A stretch of DNA of 6,242 bases from an uncultured Ruminococcus sp. (GTDB taxonomy: Bacteria > Bacillota > Clostridia > Oscillospirales > Acutalibacteraceae). The DNA is taken from NCBI GenBank assembly GCA_902803125.1, contig CADCOZ010000383.1:1-6242 (forward strand), read 5' to 3'. Positions 1 through 6,238 of the stretch are shown here, piece by piece. A model generated the notes under the pieces. The model was not told the DNA's origin. It saw only the letters and a program-made list of their open reading frames with translations, and ran no database searches. A program made the translations under genes and the position numbers. The stretch's first letter is position 1. Each line of letters opens with the position of its first letter.

Positions 1-70
1 AGGGCAGAGCCCTTGGTGGGGTGCAGGGGTAAAGCCCCTGCTGGGAGGTTTGGAGGGCAAAGCCTTCCAA
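1..70. repeat. three tandem GC-rich hairpins upstream of the Nif3-family gene
   Basis: Three short inverted repeats follow each other. Hairpin 1 pairs AGGGC (1-5) with GCCCT (9-13) around AGA. Hairpin 2 pairs GCAGGGG (23-29) with CCCCTGC (35-41) around TAAAG. Hairpin 3 pairs nine bases at 50-58 with 62-70 around AAA, with one G-T pair. All three have the form of a G-run, a small purine-rich loop and a C-run, so they look like variants of one unit. Hairpin 1 touches the window edge and may continue upstream. None is followed by a T-run, so they are poor terminator candidates. They resemble dispersed palindromic intergenic repeats, but copy number elsewhere cannot be seen here. Confidence 0.6.
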
Positions 71-91
71 GATTGAAGGAGGGGAAGCCAA

Positions 92-865
92 ATGGTTTCG
101 GCAAAAGAGATCTATGATTATTTGGACACCATCGCACCGTTTGATACGGCGATGGGCTTTGATAATGCAGGGCTGTTGGTGGGAGATGAACAGACTGTGT
201 CCAACAAGGTGCTGGTGGCACTGGATGCCACCAGTGCAGTAATACGGGAAGCAGCTCGGCTTAACGCCAGCATCGTCATAACGCATCATCCGATTATCTT
301 TGACCCGCTCCGGGTGCTTGACAGTCGGTCAGCCCCTTATTTGGCGGCACTATACGGTATTACCGTAGTGTCGGCCCATACTAATTTAGATATCGCCGTC
401 GGCGGGGTGAATGATACTTTGGCCGAAGCAATCGGTGTGATACCGTGTCAGCGGTTCGACAAGGATTGTGCCTTATTGGGAGAACTGGAGAAGGAAATGA
501 CTTGTCGAGCCTTGGCGGCACATCTGAAGGAAAGGCTCCGGCTGCCGGGACTGCGTTATGCGGATATGGGTGTAAGCCTTGGCAATAAGGAGTGGCCAAT
601 CCGCCGTGTGCTGGTATCTTGCGGAGCAGGCGGCAGTAATGTACCGTTGGCGATAAAATGCGGAGCAAGGGCTATTGTGACGGGTGAAATCAAGCACCAC
701 CAAATCCTGTTGGCACAGGATTATGACATCGCTGTTTTGGACTTGGGACATTTCGGTTCCGAGGACTGCATCATTCCCAAACTGGTGCGGCAACTGCGGG
801 AACGCTTTAACGGAACAGAATTTTTACAGGCAGAAACAGATACGGACGGTATCCGCTATCTGTGA
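92..865 (+). CDS. Nif3/YbgI/YqfO-family dinuclear metal center protein (GTP cyclohydrolase I type 2-like), short form
   Basis: This 257-residue protein belongs to the Nif3 family, cytosolic proteins that form toroidal hexamers with a two-metal site in each subunit. Their cellular role is unsettled; the common label 'GTP cyclohydrolase 1 type 2' rests on limited evidence. Family motifs are visible in order: FDNAGLLVGD at 23-32, THHPIIF at 64-70, HTNLD at 96-100, TGEIKHH at 197-203 and GHFGSE at 219-224. The expected metal ligands are His65, His66, Asp100, His220 and Glu224, matching the His/His/Asp/His/Glu set known for E. coli YbgI. The length fits the short YbgI type (about 250 residues). 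The PII-like insertion of the roughly 370-residue B. subtilis YqfO is absent. The ATG has an AAGGAGG site at 76-82, nine bases upstream. In Firmicutes this gene often follows trmK, which would lie outside the window. It is probably co-transcribed with rqcH, 15 bases downstream. Confidence 0.95.
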   Translation: MVSAKEIYDYLDTIAPFDTAMGFDNAGLLVGDEQTVSNKVLVALDATSAVIREAARLNASIVITHHPIIFDPLRVLDSRSAPYLAALYGITVVSAHTNLDIAVGGVNDTLAEAIGVIPCQRFDKDCALLGELEKEMTCRALAAHLKERLRLPGLRYADMGVSLGNKEWPIRRVLVSCGAGGSNVPLAIKCGARAIVTGEIKHHQILLAQDYDIAVLDLGHFGSEDCIIPKLVRQLRERFNGTEFLQAETDTDGIRYL

Positions 866-880
866 GTGACAGGAGGAACT

Positions 881-2620
881 ATGGCACTTGACGGAGCATT
901 TTTACGACATATTAAAATAGAACTGGAAGAACAGATTCTGAACACCAAAGTGGATAAAATCTATCAGCCGTCAAAAGATGAGCTGATTCTGTCCCTGCGT
1001 TCAAGGGAAGGCAGTAAGAAACTGCTGTTGTCGGCACGAGCCGGCAGTGCAAGAATCAATCTGACCGCCATGACACCCGAAAACCCCAAGGTGCCGCCGA
1101 TGCTGTGTATGCTTTTGCGGAAAAAGCTGTCCGGAGCCAGACTGCGGGAGATTCGTCAGCCGGCTCTGGAAAGAGTATTGCTGTTGGTGTTTGAAGGCAC
1201 CAATGAATTGGGTGACCTGTGCGAAATGACCTTGGCGGTTGAAATTATGGGACAGTACAGCAACATTGTGTTTATTGACGGGCAGAACTGCGTGATAGAT
1301 GCGTTTCGGCGGGTGGATGCTTCCATGTCGTCCCAGCGGCTGATTCTGCCGGGACTGCCCTATACCCTGCCGCCCCAACAGGATAAATTATGTGTACTGG
1401 ACAAAGATGCGGACGATATCATCGAAGCGGTACAGCGTTTGCCGAAAAATCAGCCGCTTTCCAAGGCACTGCTGTCGGTGGTGCAGGGGGTTTCACCGAT
1501 TCTTTGTCGGGAATGGGAACACCTGACCGGAAGGGGACGGGATGTTTTTTCTCATGAACTGGACGAGGAACTGCTGTCCCGTCTGCGGTTCTTTCTCAAA
1601 CGCAGTATCAAAACCATACGAGAAGGCAGCGGTCAGCCGACAATGATCATCAACGAAGCCAAAAAGCCGATTGACTTTACCTTTGAGGACATTCAGCAGT
1701 ATGGGAGCGGACGTTCTTTTCGGGAAGAAGGGACTTTCTGCGAACTGCTGGATCGCTACTATGCCAAGCGGGACGCTCTGGAAACCATGCGGCGAAAGGC
1801 AGAAGACCTCAATCGTCTGCTGAATACCACCGCCACCCGTCTGATTAAGAAGATCTATATTCAAAAGGACGAATTGGCGGCCTGTGCCGAACGGGAACAT
1901 TGGCGTATCTGCGGCGATATTATTCAGGCGAATCTGTACCGTCTGGTCAAGGGAGCGGCCGAACTGCGGGCAGAGAATTTCTATGACGAAGCATTGACGG
2001 AAATCACCATTCCGCTGGATCCGTCCCTATCGCCTTCGGTCAATGCACAGCGGTACTATAAAAACTACCGCAAAGCCAAAACCGCCGAACAGGTTTTGCA
2101 GGTACAGATTGCCAAAGCTGAGGAAGAACTGGATTATATTTCCTCTGTCATGGACAGCTTATCCCGTGCGGCGAGTGTGCGGGAGTTGGACGAAATTCGG
2201 GCAGAACTCACGGAACAGGGGTATCTGAAAGCCAAGGGCAGAAAAGCCAAGACAGTCAGTGCCTTGCCGCCGCTTCAGTTTCGTTCGGACAGCGGCTTTG
2301 TTATCTTAGTCGGACGCAATAATAAGCAAAACGACCAGCTGACGCTGAAATATGCCCGCAAAAGTGATTGGTGGTTTCACACAAAGGACATTCCCGGTTC
2401 TCATGTAGTGATTTTGACCGAGGGACGCCAGCCGGACGAAGCCGCTGTTCTATTGGCGGCCTCTTTAGCCGCCGCACACAGCAAAGCAAGGGAAGCGGGA
2501 CGTGTGCCGGTGGATTATACCCAAATCCGCTATGTCAGCAAACCGCCGGGTGCCAAGCCCGGACGGGTTATTTATACCAATCAAAAAACTTTGTATGTGG
2601 TGCCGCATCGGGAAGAATGA
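881..2620 (+). CDS. rqcH: RqcH, Rqc2/NFACT-family ribosome quality-control factor
   Basis: This 579-residue protein is a bacterial Rqc2 homolog, older names being fibronectin-binding protein A-like or YloA. In B. subtilis RqcH binds stalled 50S subunits carrying peptidyl-tRNA and recruits tRNA-Ala to add C-terminal alanine tails that mark the chain for proteolysis. The N terminus MALDGAFLRHIKIELEEQ and KIYQP at 26-30 are typical of NFACT-N. MLCMLLRKKL at 74-83 and EIMGQYSNIVFID at 121-133 also fit. A helix-hairpin-helix region probably spans about 175-280, with coiled-coil arms at about 290-335 and 395-445. The C-terminal NFACT-R/DUF814 domain carries ILVGRNNKQND (475-485) and WWFHTKDIPGSHVVI (497-511). 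Position 97-98 is Glu-Arg where B. subtilis has Asp97-Arg98. A GTG at 866 is also in frame, but ATG 881 has AGGAGG at 871-876 and gives the family N terminus. A terminator follows directly. Confidence 0.95.
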   Translation: MALDGAFLRHIKIELEEQILNTKVDKIYQPSKDELILSLRSREGSKKLLLSARAGSARINLTAMTPENPKVPPMLCMLLRKKLSGARLREIRQPALERVLLLVFEGTNELGDLCEMTLAVEIMGQYSNIVFIDGQNCVIDAFRRVDASMSSQRLILPGLPYTLPPQQDKLCVLDKDADDIIEAVQRLPKNQPLSKALLSVVQGVSPILCREWEHLTGRGRDVFSHELDEELLSRLRFFLKRSIKTIREGSGQPTMIINEAKKPIDFTFEDIQQYGSGRSFREEGTFCELLDRYYAKRDALETMRRKAEDLNRLLNTTATRLIKKIYIQKDELAACAEREHWRICGDIIQANLYRLVKGAAELRAENFYDEALTEITIPLDPSLSPSVNAQRYYKNYRKAKTAEQVLQVQIAKAEEELDYISSVMDSLSRAASVRELDEIRAELTEQGYLKAKGRKAKTVSALPPLQFRSDSGFVILVGRNNKQNDQLTLKYARKSDWWFHTKDIPGSHVVILTEGRQPDEAAVLLAASLAAAHSKAREAGRVPVDYTQIRYVSKPPGAKPGRVIYTNQKTLYVVPHREE

Positions 2621-2644
2621 CGGAAGAATCGCATCATAGGCGAC

Positions 2645-2695
2645 AATAACCCCCGACAGACTGTTGAAGAAGATGGTCTATCGGGGGTTATTTTT
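2645..2695 (+). terminator. intrinsic terminator of the nif3-rqcH unit
   Basis: A perfect 12-bp stem pairs AATAACCCCCGA (2645-2656) with TCGGGGGTTATT (2681-2692). It extends after one C/A mismatch by AGAC (2658-2661) with GTCT (2676-2679). A run of five T follows at 2691-2695. It starts about 25 bases after the rqcH stop and ends about 50 bases before the next promoter, so it separates two transcription units. Confidence 0.92.
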
Positions 2696-2746
2696 GGTTA
2701 TGGTTGCTGTTTTTATCTATTTCTGAGAAAAAGCCCCGATTATCTC

Positions 2747-2775
2747 TTGACAAAATCCTGCCAAATTGCTACAAT
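2747..2775 (+). promoter_or_regulatory. strong sigma-A-type promoter for the DUF4190-like gene
   Basis: A consensus -35 TTGACA (2747-2752) is followed by exactly 17 bases and a -10 TACAAT (2770-2775), one base from consensus. The TG at 2767-2768 makes it an extended -10. Transcription would start near 2782, leaving a leader of about 60 bases. No operator is obvious, so strong and perhaps constitutive expression is inferred. Confidence 0.88.
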
Positions 2776-2842
2776 TATAGACAAGTTCACCGGGTGTTCA
2801 TGAGGAGTGGCAGGTTCGGTGGCAATTAGGAGGTGAAATGTG

Positions 2843-3211
2843 ATGAATAACAGTAAGGGTATGTCAATCGCAGGTTTGGTTCTGGGTATTATCGCATGTG
2901 TGTTTGCATGGTTTGGTTATGGTGCTATTTTTGCATTGGTGTGCGGTATCGTCGGTATTGTTCTTTCTGTGAAGGGAAGAAAAGCAGCCATTCAGATGGG
3001 TGAGCCGAGCGGTCTTGGCACAGCCGGTATGGTACTTTCCATCATTGGTATAGTACTTTCCGGTATTGGTTTTGCCTGCACCATGTGTGCTTTGGCGGCT
3101 GTTGGTGTGGCCGGCAACTTGGCCAGCACACTGGCGAGTGAACTGGCCAGCACGGCCAGCGATATGGCCAGCAATTTGGCCAGTGCTGTCAGCACTGTTA
3201 GCGTTGGCTAA
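2843..3211 (+). CDS. small DUF4190-like membrane protein with a Leu-Ala-Ser repeat tail
   Basis: This 122-residue hydrophobic protein is of unknown function. The pattern SIAGLVLGIIACVFAWF (8-24), a second glycine-rich helix at about 26-43, the basic loop KGRKA (44-48), and GLGTAGMVLSIIGIVLSGIG (57-76) leading a third helix is typical of DUF4190-type proteins, so cytoplasmic-membrane location is expected. Residues 92-122 form a low-complexity tail rich in Ala, Ser and Leu, built of degenerate xLAS units with only two acidic residues and no Lys or Arg. AGGAGGTGA at 2828-2836 is a strong ribosome binding site. It could serve ATG 2843 (chosen) or the in-frame GTG at 2840. A third, out-of-frame ATG at 2838 runs straight into TGA. 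The gene has its own promoter and terminator and no operon partner, so context gives no functional clue. Family assignment is by pattern recognition only. Confidence 0.85.
   Translation: MNNSKGMSIAGLVLGIIACVFAWFGYGAIFALVCGIVGIVLSVKGRKAAIQMGEPSGLGTAGMVLSIIGIVLSGIGFACTMCALAAVGVAGNLASTLASELASTASDMASNLASAVSTVSVG
3116..3208 (+). repeat. degenerate in-frame xLAS coding repeat
   Basis: Degenerate 9- to 12-base units centred on TGGCCAGC or close variants are repeated in frame through the 3' end of the small membrane protein gene. They encode NLAS, TLAS, ELAS, TAS, DMAS, NLAS, AVS and TVS. The third positions vary (GCC/GCG, AGC/AGT, TTG/CTG), so this is an old or selected repeat and not a fresh slippage product. 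Confidence 0.7.
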
Positions 3212-3290
3212 TCTCTTGACAGTTCCGTTTCACCGCCATGTGCGGACAGAAACAAGCTGTACAGAGCAGAACAAACAAAACTTGAAAAGA

Positions 3291-3333
3291 AGTCGGCAGA
3301 CGGTCGTAAAGATAGTCTGCCGGCTGATTTTTT
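3291..3333 (+). terminator. intrinsic terminator of the DUF4190-like gene
   Basis: An 11-bp stem pairs AGTCGGCAGAC (3291-3301) with GTCTGCCGGCT (3315-3325), with one T-G pair and a 13-base loop. GA and then six T (3328-3333) follow. It lies 80 bases after the stop codon. The opposite strand also shows a T-rich run beyond the stem, so it may work in both directions. Confidence 0.88.
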
Positions 3334-3585
3334 GTCTATGGCTATCCAAAACGCAAAAAAATCTGTCACGTTTTGCGGCCGGACAGCCTGTTGACCGTTT
3401 TGTGGGGGGCTTCTGCACGGCAGGGGAGAAAGGAACTGCGGCGTTTTTCCGGCTCGTGCTGACCGGTTTTTGGTTTTCTGTACACAGAGGAAACGATTGG
3501 ACTGAACATAAAAGCCTGATAGGTGATAGCCTCTTGTCCCAAAAAATAAAACGGAAAGTTTTATCTGTACTTCCTGAAAAAGTTA
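3334..3585. other. spacer without a convincing gene
   Basis: About 250 bases separate the terminator from the next promoter. Open frames cross it on both strands, but none has a good ribosome binding site or protein-like composition. Two overlapping inverted repeats occur at 3347-3377: CAAAACG (3347-3353) with CGTTTTG (3369-3375), or CGCAAAA (3352-3358) with TTTTGCG (3371-3377). No riboswitch, tRNA or mobile-element end was recognised. Confidence 0.5.
3546..3564. promoter_or_regulatory. perfect AT-rich dyad upstream of the polysaccharide promoter, possible operator
   Basis: ATAAAAC (3546-3552) and GTTTTAT (3558-3564) form a perfect 7-bp inverted repeat around GGAAA, ending 21 bases before the -35 element. 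The position suits an activator or repressor site. No T-run follows, so it is not an obvious terminator. The role is inferred from symmetry and position only, and short AT-rich dyads also arise by chance. Confidence 0.35.
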
Positions 3586-3614
3586 TTGACTAAGTGCATT
3601 TCATCGTTTACAAT
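3586..3614 (+). promoter_or_regulatory. sigma-A-type promoter of the polysaccharide locus
   Basis: TTGACT (3586-3591) is followed by exactly 17 bases and TACAAT (3609-3614), each one base from consensus. Transcription would start near 3621, giving a leader of about 63 bases to the first gene. It is the only good promoter seen between the upstream terminator and the sugar transferase gene, so it probably drives both downstream genes. Confidence 0.85.
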
Positions 3615-3683
3615 AAGTATTATGGCGGCTTATGGATTTTGCATTCAATCCGTTGGCCGGCGGTCTTGAGGTGGTGAAAGTGC

Positions 3684-5078
3684 ATGATAAAACAATATCA
3701 AAGCAGTCTGAACGCTGTACATATTGTGATGGATATTGTTATCAGTGCCGTCAGCAGTATTGGTGCGTATTTTGTACTGCTGGTATTCTTTCATACAGAT
3801 ATTTTAGCCGATTGGCCCCATGATATAGTGCTGATGGTGCTGCTGCCCACTATTGTGGCGGCTGTACAGATACTGTGCAATCGAGCGTGTGATTTGTACC
3901 GCTCCTATCGTTCCACAGTTTTTATCCATGAGGTGCTGAATATCCTAAAGGCGGGATTGGCCGTCTTTGTGATTCTGGTAACCGTTTCCCTCGTTGCGTC
4001 ACAGCTGGAACGCTTCCAGCTGATACTAATGCTCTATTTTTTCATTGAATGCAGTATTTCGATTCTGTATCGGTTTTTACTCCGCCGCTTTCTGCGGCAT
4101 ATGCGGAAAAAGGGCTATAATAAAAAGTATATTGTGCTGATTGGCATCAATGACTGTACCGAAAATTTTATTGAAAAGATTCGGTCATCGCCCGACTTAG
4201 GCTATGAGATTGCCGGCTATTTCAACACGGCCCCCCGTTCTCAGTTGGGTCTGCCGTATTTGGGCAATTATAAACAGGTGTCCAAATATTTCAACACCGC
4301 TTTGCCGGACGAAGCCCTGATTATGCTGTCGGATAAGTCCCAGCCCTATATGGAACACCTGATTGCCATTTGTGAGCGGTGGGGTGTGAAGTTTTCGATT
4401 ATTCCGAATATGTTTTCCAGCTTTTCGTCCCGTATTTATATCGGCAGTTTTGACGGCATTCCGGTCATGAGTATGCGGCGGGTGCCGCTGGACAGAACGC
4501 TGAATAAATTCATCAAGCGGACGCTGGATATTGTCGTATCCGTTCTAATGCTAATTCTGCTGTCGCCGCTGATGCTGATAACGGCCATTATCATCAAAGC
4601 AACTTCACCGGGGAATATTATCTTTAAGCAGAAGCGTGTTGGCTTGGGACAGCGGCCTTTTATGATGTATAAGTTCCGCTCCATGCGGGTGGAAACGGAA
4701 GGGGATCTCTCTTCCACAGAAAAAAATGATCCCCGCTGTACCAGATTCGGACGGTTTATCCGCAAATACAGCATTGACGAACTGCCCCAGCTGGTCAACG
4801 TCATCAAAGGGGAGATGAGTCTGGTGGGGCCTCGTCCCGAAATACCGTATTATGTCAAGCAGTACCGCCATTCCATTCCGCTGTATATGGTCAAGCATTA
4901 TATCAAGCCCGGCATGACCGGCTGGGCGCAGGTCAACGACTTGCGGGGAAATGATACGTCGATTGAGGAACGCATCAAGTATGATATTTATTATATCGAG
5001 CATTGGTCGGTGCCGTTTGATATCAAGATTTTGTTCAAGACGCTGGTCAAGTGTATTTTTTCTAAAAATGCCCGATAG
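3684..5078 (+). CDS. WcaJ-type polyprenyl-phosphate sugar-1-phosphate transferase (exopolysaccharide/capsule initiation)
   Basis: This 464-residue membrane enzyme is expected to transfer a sugar-1-phosphate (glucose or galactose type) from a UDP-sugar to undecaprenyl phosphate, the first membrane step of polysaccharide repeat synthesis. Four N-terminal membrane segments lie at about 12-35, 46-66, 88-107 and 112-130. A Rossmann-like region follows (about 147-262); its nucleotide loop reads VLIGIND, a weak match to the usual glycine-rich form. The C-terminal bacterial sugar transferase domain (about 276-460) has a re-entrant helix with Ser294-Pro295, the block FKQKRVGLGQ (314-323), KFRSM (330-334), SIDELPQL (363-370) with the catalytic Asp365-Glu366 pair, LVGPRPE (380-386) and GMTGWAQV (410-417). 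Full length matches the WcaJ/TIGR03025-like family. GAGGTG at 3668-3673 is a moderate ribosome binding site, spaced a little far from ATG 3684. The sugar cannot be named from sequence. An EpsG-like gene follows after 29 bases. Confidence 0.93.
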   Translation: MIKQYQSSLNAVHIVMDIVISAVSSIGAYFVLLVFFHTDILADWPHDIVLMVLLPTIVAAVQILCNRACDLYRSYRSTVFIHEVLNILKAGLAVFVILVTVSLVASQLERFQLILMLYFFIECSISILYRFLLRRFLRHMRKKGYNKKYIVLIGINDCTENFIEKIRSSPDLGYEIAGYFNTAPRSQLGLPYLGNYKQVSKYFNTALPDEALIMLSDKSQPYMEHLIAICERWGVKFSIIPNMFSSFSSRIYIGSFDGIPVMSMRRVPLDRTLNKFIKRTLDIVVSVLMLILLSPLMLITAIIIKATSPGNIIFKQKRVGLGQRPFMMYKFRSMRVETEGDLSSTEKNDPRCTRFGRFIRKYSIDELPQLVNVIKGEMSLVGPRPEIPYYVKQYRHSIPLYMVKHYIKPGMTGWAQVNDLRGNDTSIEERIKYDIYYIEHWSVPFDIKILFKTLVKCIFSKNAR

Positions 5079-5107
5079 CTATATTTTCAGATTAGGAGAT
5101 GTTGTGA

Positions 5108-6238
5108 TTGGAATTCTTTACTATCATCAATGCCATACTGTTGGGATTAGCGGCACTGCTGTGTTTTCATAAGCCGTCCCGTTCAAAGAATCTCATCTTC
5201 CTTTTGCTGGCGTTCAGTATGCTGTTTGTGCTGATGGCGTTCCGCAAAGGCGTTGGTTATGACTATAATATGTACGCTGTCGGCTTCCGCAACATGGCGT
5301 CCACCGGTTTTGAAACGCTGTCGTATATGGACTGGGAATTTGGCTTTGTGCTTTTCACCAAACTGCTGGGCATTATTCCCGGTATGGATTACCAATGGTA
5401 CATGATTATTCTTTCGGTTCTGGCCATCCTGCCGGCGGTAATATTTATTTATAAGAACTCGTCCATGCCGTGGCTGTCCACGATTTTATATGTGAATCTG
5501 TTCATGTACTTCATGAGCATGAATTTCCTGCGGCAGATGATTGCAGTTTCCCTGCTGATGCTGGCTTGGCACTTCCTGAAGCATAACAAGTTCATCTGGT
5601 ACGCTGTGATTATTGTGTTTGCGTCCTTCTTCCATCAAACCGTGCTGTTCATGATTCCGGTTTATTTGTTGGTCAAGATGAAGCCGAACCTCAAGGAACT
5701 GCTGATATACGGTTTCTTCCTGCTCTGGTTCTATACGGCCTCCACGAACCTGCTCGGTCTGGTCATGAATTTCTATCACGAGGAATACAAAGGGTCGATT
5801 TTTATTGTGGAGGGTGTTTCGTTCGTTTACGCCATTCTGCCGCTGTTCCTGACGATAACGGCCTTCCTGCTGGTCAAAACCGAAACGATCAACCTAACCA
5901 ACGAGAACAAGTATTTGATTAACCTAACGCTGATTGGCACGATTATGATGGTTACCATGTCCAAGCACAGTATTATAGAGCGGTTGTCGTATTACTTCAT
6001 CATTTTCATGATGTTGTTGGCACCGGTCATTTTCCGTTCTCTCAAGACCAAAGGCATCCACTACACCACAGCCGGCGAACGAACGATTGACTGGACCTCT
6101 CCCAAAGCCCGCACCCTGCTTTCCGTCGGCTTCCTTGTTCTTGTCCTTGCCTTGTCCTATCTCCACTTCTACTACGGCCTTAACGAAAACGCCCACGGCC
6201 TGAAAGAATACGCCACCTGGATGAAATTCCCCTGGTAA
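5108..6238 (+). CDS. EpsG/Wzy-like membrane protein, probable polysaccharide polymerase
   Basis: This 376-residue multi-pass membrane protein resembles the EpsG family of exopolysaccharide polymerases, expected to join lipid-linked repeat units outside the membrane. Family-like signatures are FRKGVGYDYNMY (45-56), NFLRQMIAVSLLMLAWHFL (139-157), FASFFHQTVLFMIPVYLL (171-188) and ERLSYYF (291-297). Roughly ten hydrophobic segments cover nearly the whole length, the last at about 335-352, with a short C-terminal tail ending KFPW. The start is TTG at 5108, preceded directly by an in-frame TGA (5105-5107), so the frame cannot begin earlier. AGGAGA at 5094-5099 is well placed for it. The next in-frame ATG would remove most of the first two helices. 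It lies 29 bases after the sugar transferase gene and probably shares its promoter. The 3' end turns strongly C-rich. The alternative is an O-antigen ligase, but the motifs favour a polymerase. Confidence 0.87.
   Translation: MEFFTIINAILLGLAALLCFHKPSRSKNLIFLLLAFSMLFVLMAFRKGVGYDYNMYAVGFRNMASTGFETLSYMDWEFGFVLFTKLLGIIPGMDYQWYMIILSVLAILPAVIFIYKNSSMPWLSTILYVNLFMYFMSMNFLRQMIAVSLLMLAWHFLKHNKFIWYAVIIVFASFFHQTVLFMIPVYLLVKMKPNLKELLIYGFFLLWFYTASTNLLGLVMNFYHEEYKGSIFIVEGVSFVYAILPLFLTITAFLLVKTETINLTNENKYLINLTLIGTIMMVTMSKHSIIERLSYYFIIFMMLLAPVIFRSLKTKGIHYTTAGERTIDWTSPKARTLLSVGFLVLVLALSYLHFYYGLNENAHGLKEYATWMKFPW

Noticed and set aside
1..70. CRISPR-like repeat array
   Set aside because: The units are hairpins of differing length and sequence, with no uniform spacers.
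381..793. Long minus-strand open frames across the Nif3-family gene
   Set aside because: They are shadows of a well-supported + strand gene, without ribosome binding sites or known motifs. The same holds for minus-strand frames in rqcH and both polysaccharide genes.
866..880. GTG at 866 as the rqcH start
   Set aside because: It would place the start upstream of the AGGAGG site (871-876) and add five residues not seen in the family. ATG 881 restores the standard N terminus.
2800..2829. Nine-codon leader peptide (MRSGRFGGN) before the small membrane protein
   Set aside because: No ribosome binding site precedes it, and there is no attenuator structure or run of regulatory codons.
3211..3221. 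Second copy of ATCTCTTGACA, also found at the promoter (2742-2752)
   Set aside because: It contains a perfect -35 box, but no -10 element occurs at 16-18 bases spacing and a terminator follows. An 11-base match is probably chance.
3066..3593. 175-codon + strand open frame overlapping the small membrane protein gene
   Set aside because: It runs through the membrane protein gene in another frame, across its terminator and into the next promoter. It has no ribosome binding site and an unlikely composition.
3632..3823. 63-codon frame overlapping the start of the sugar transferase gene
   Set aside because: It lacks a ribosome binding site, is mostly inside the transferase gene in another frame, and has no recognisable domain.
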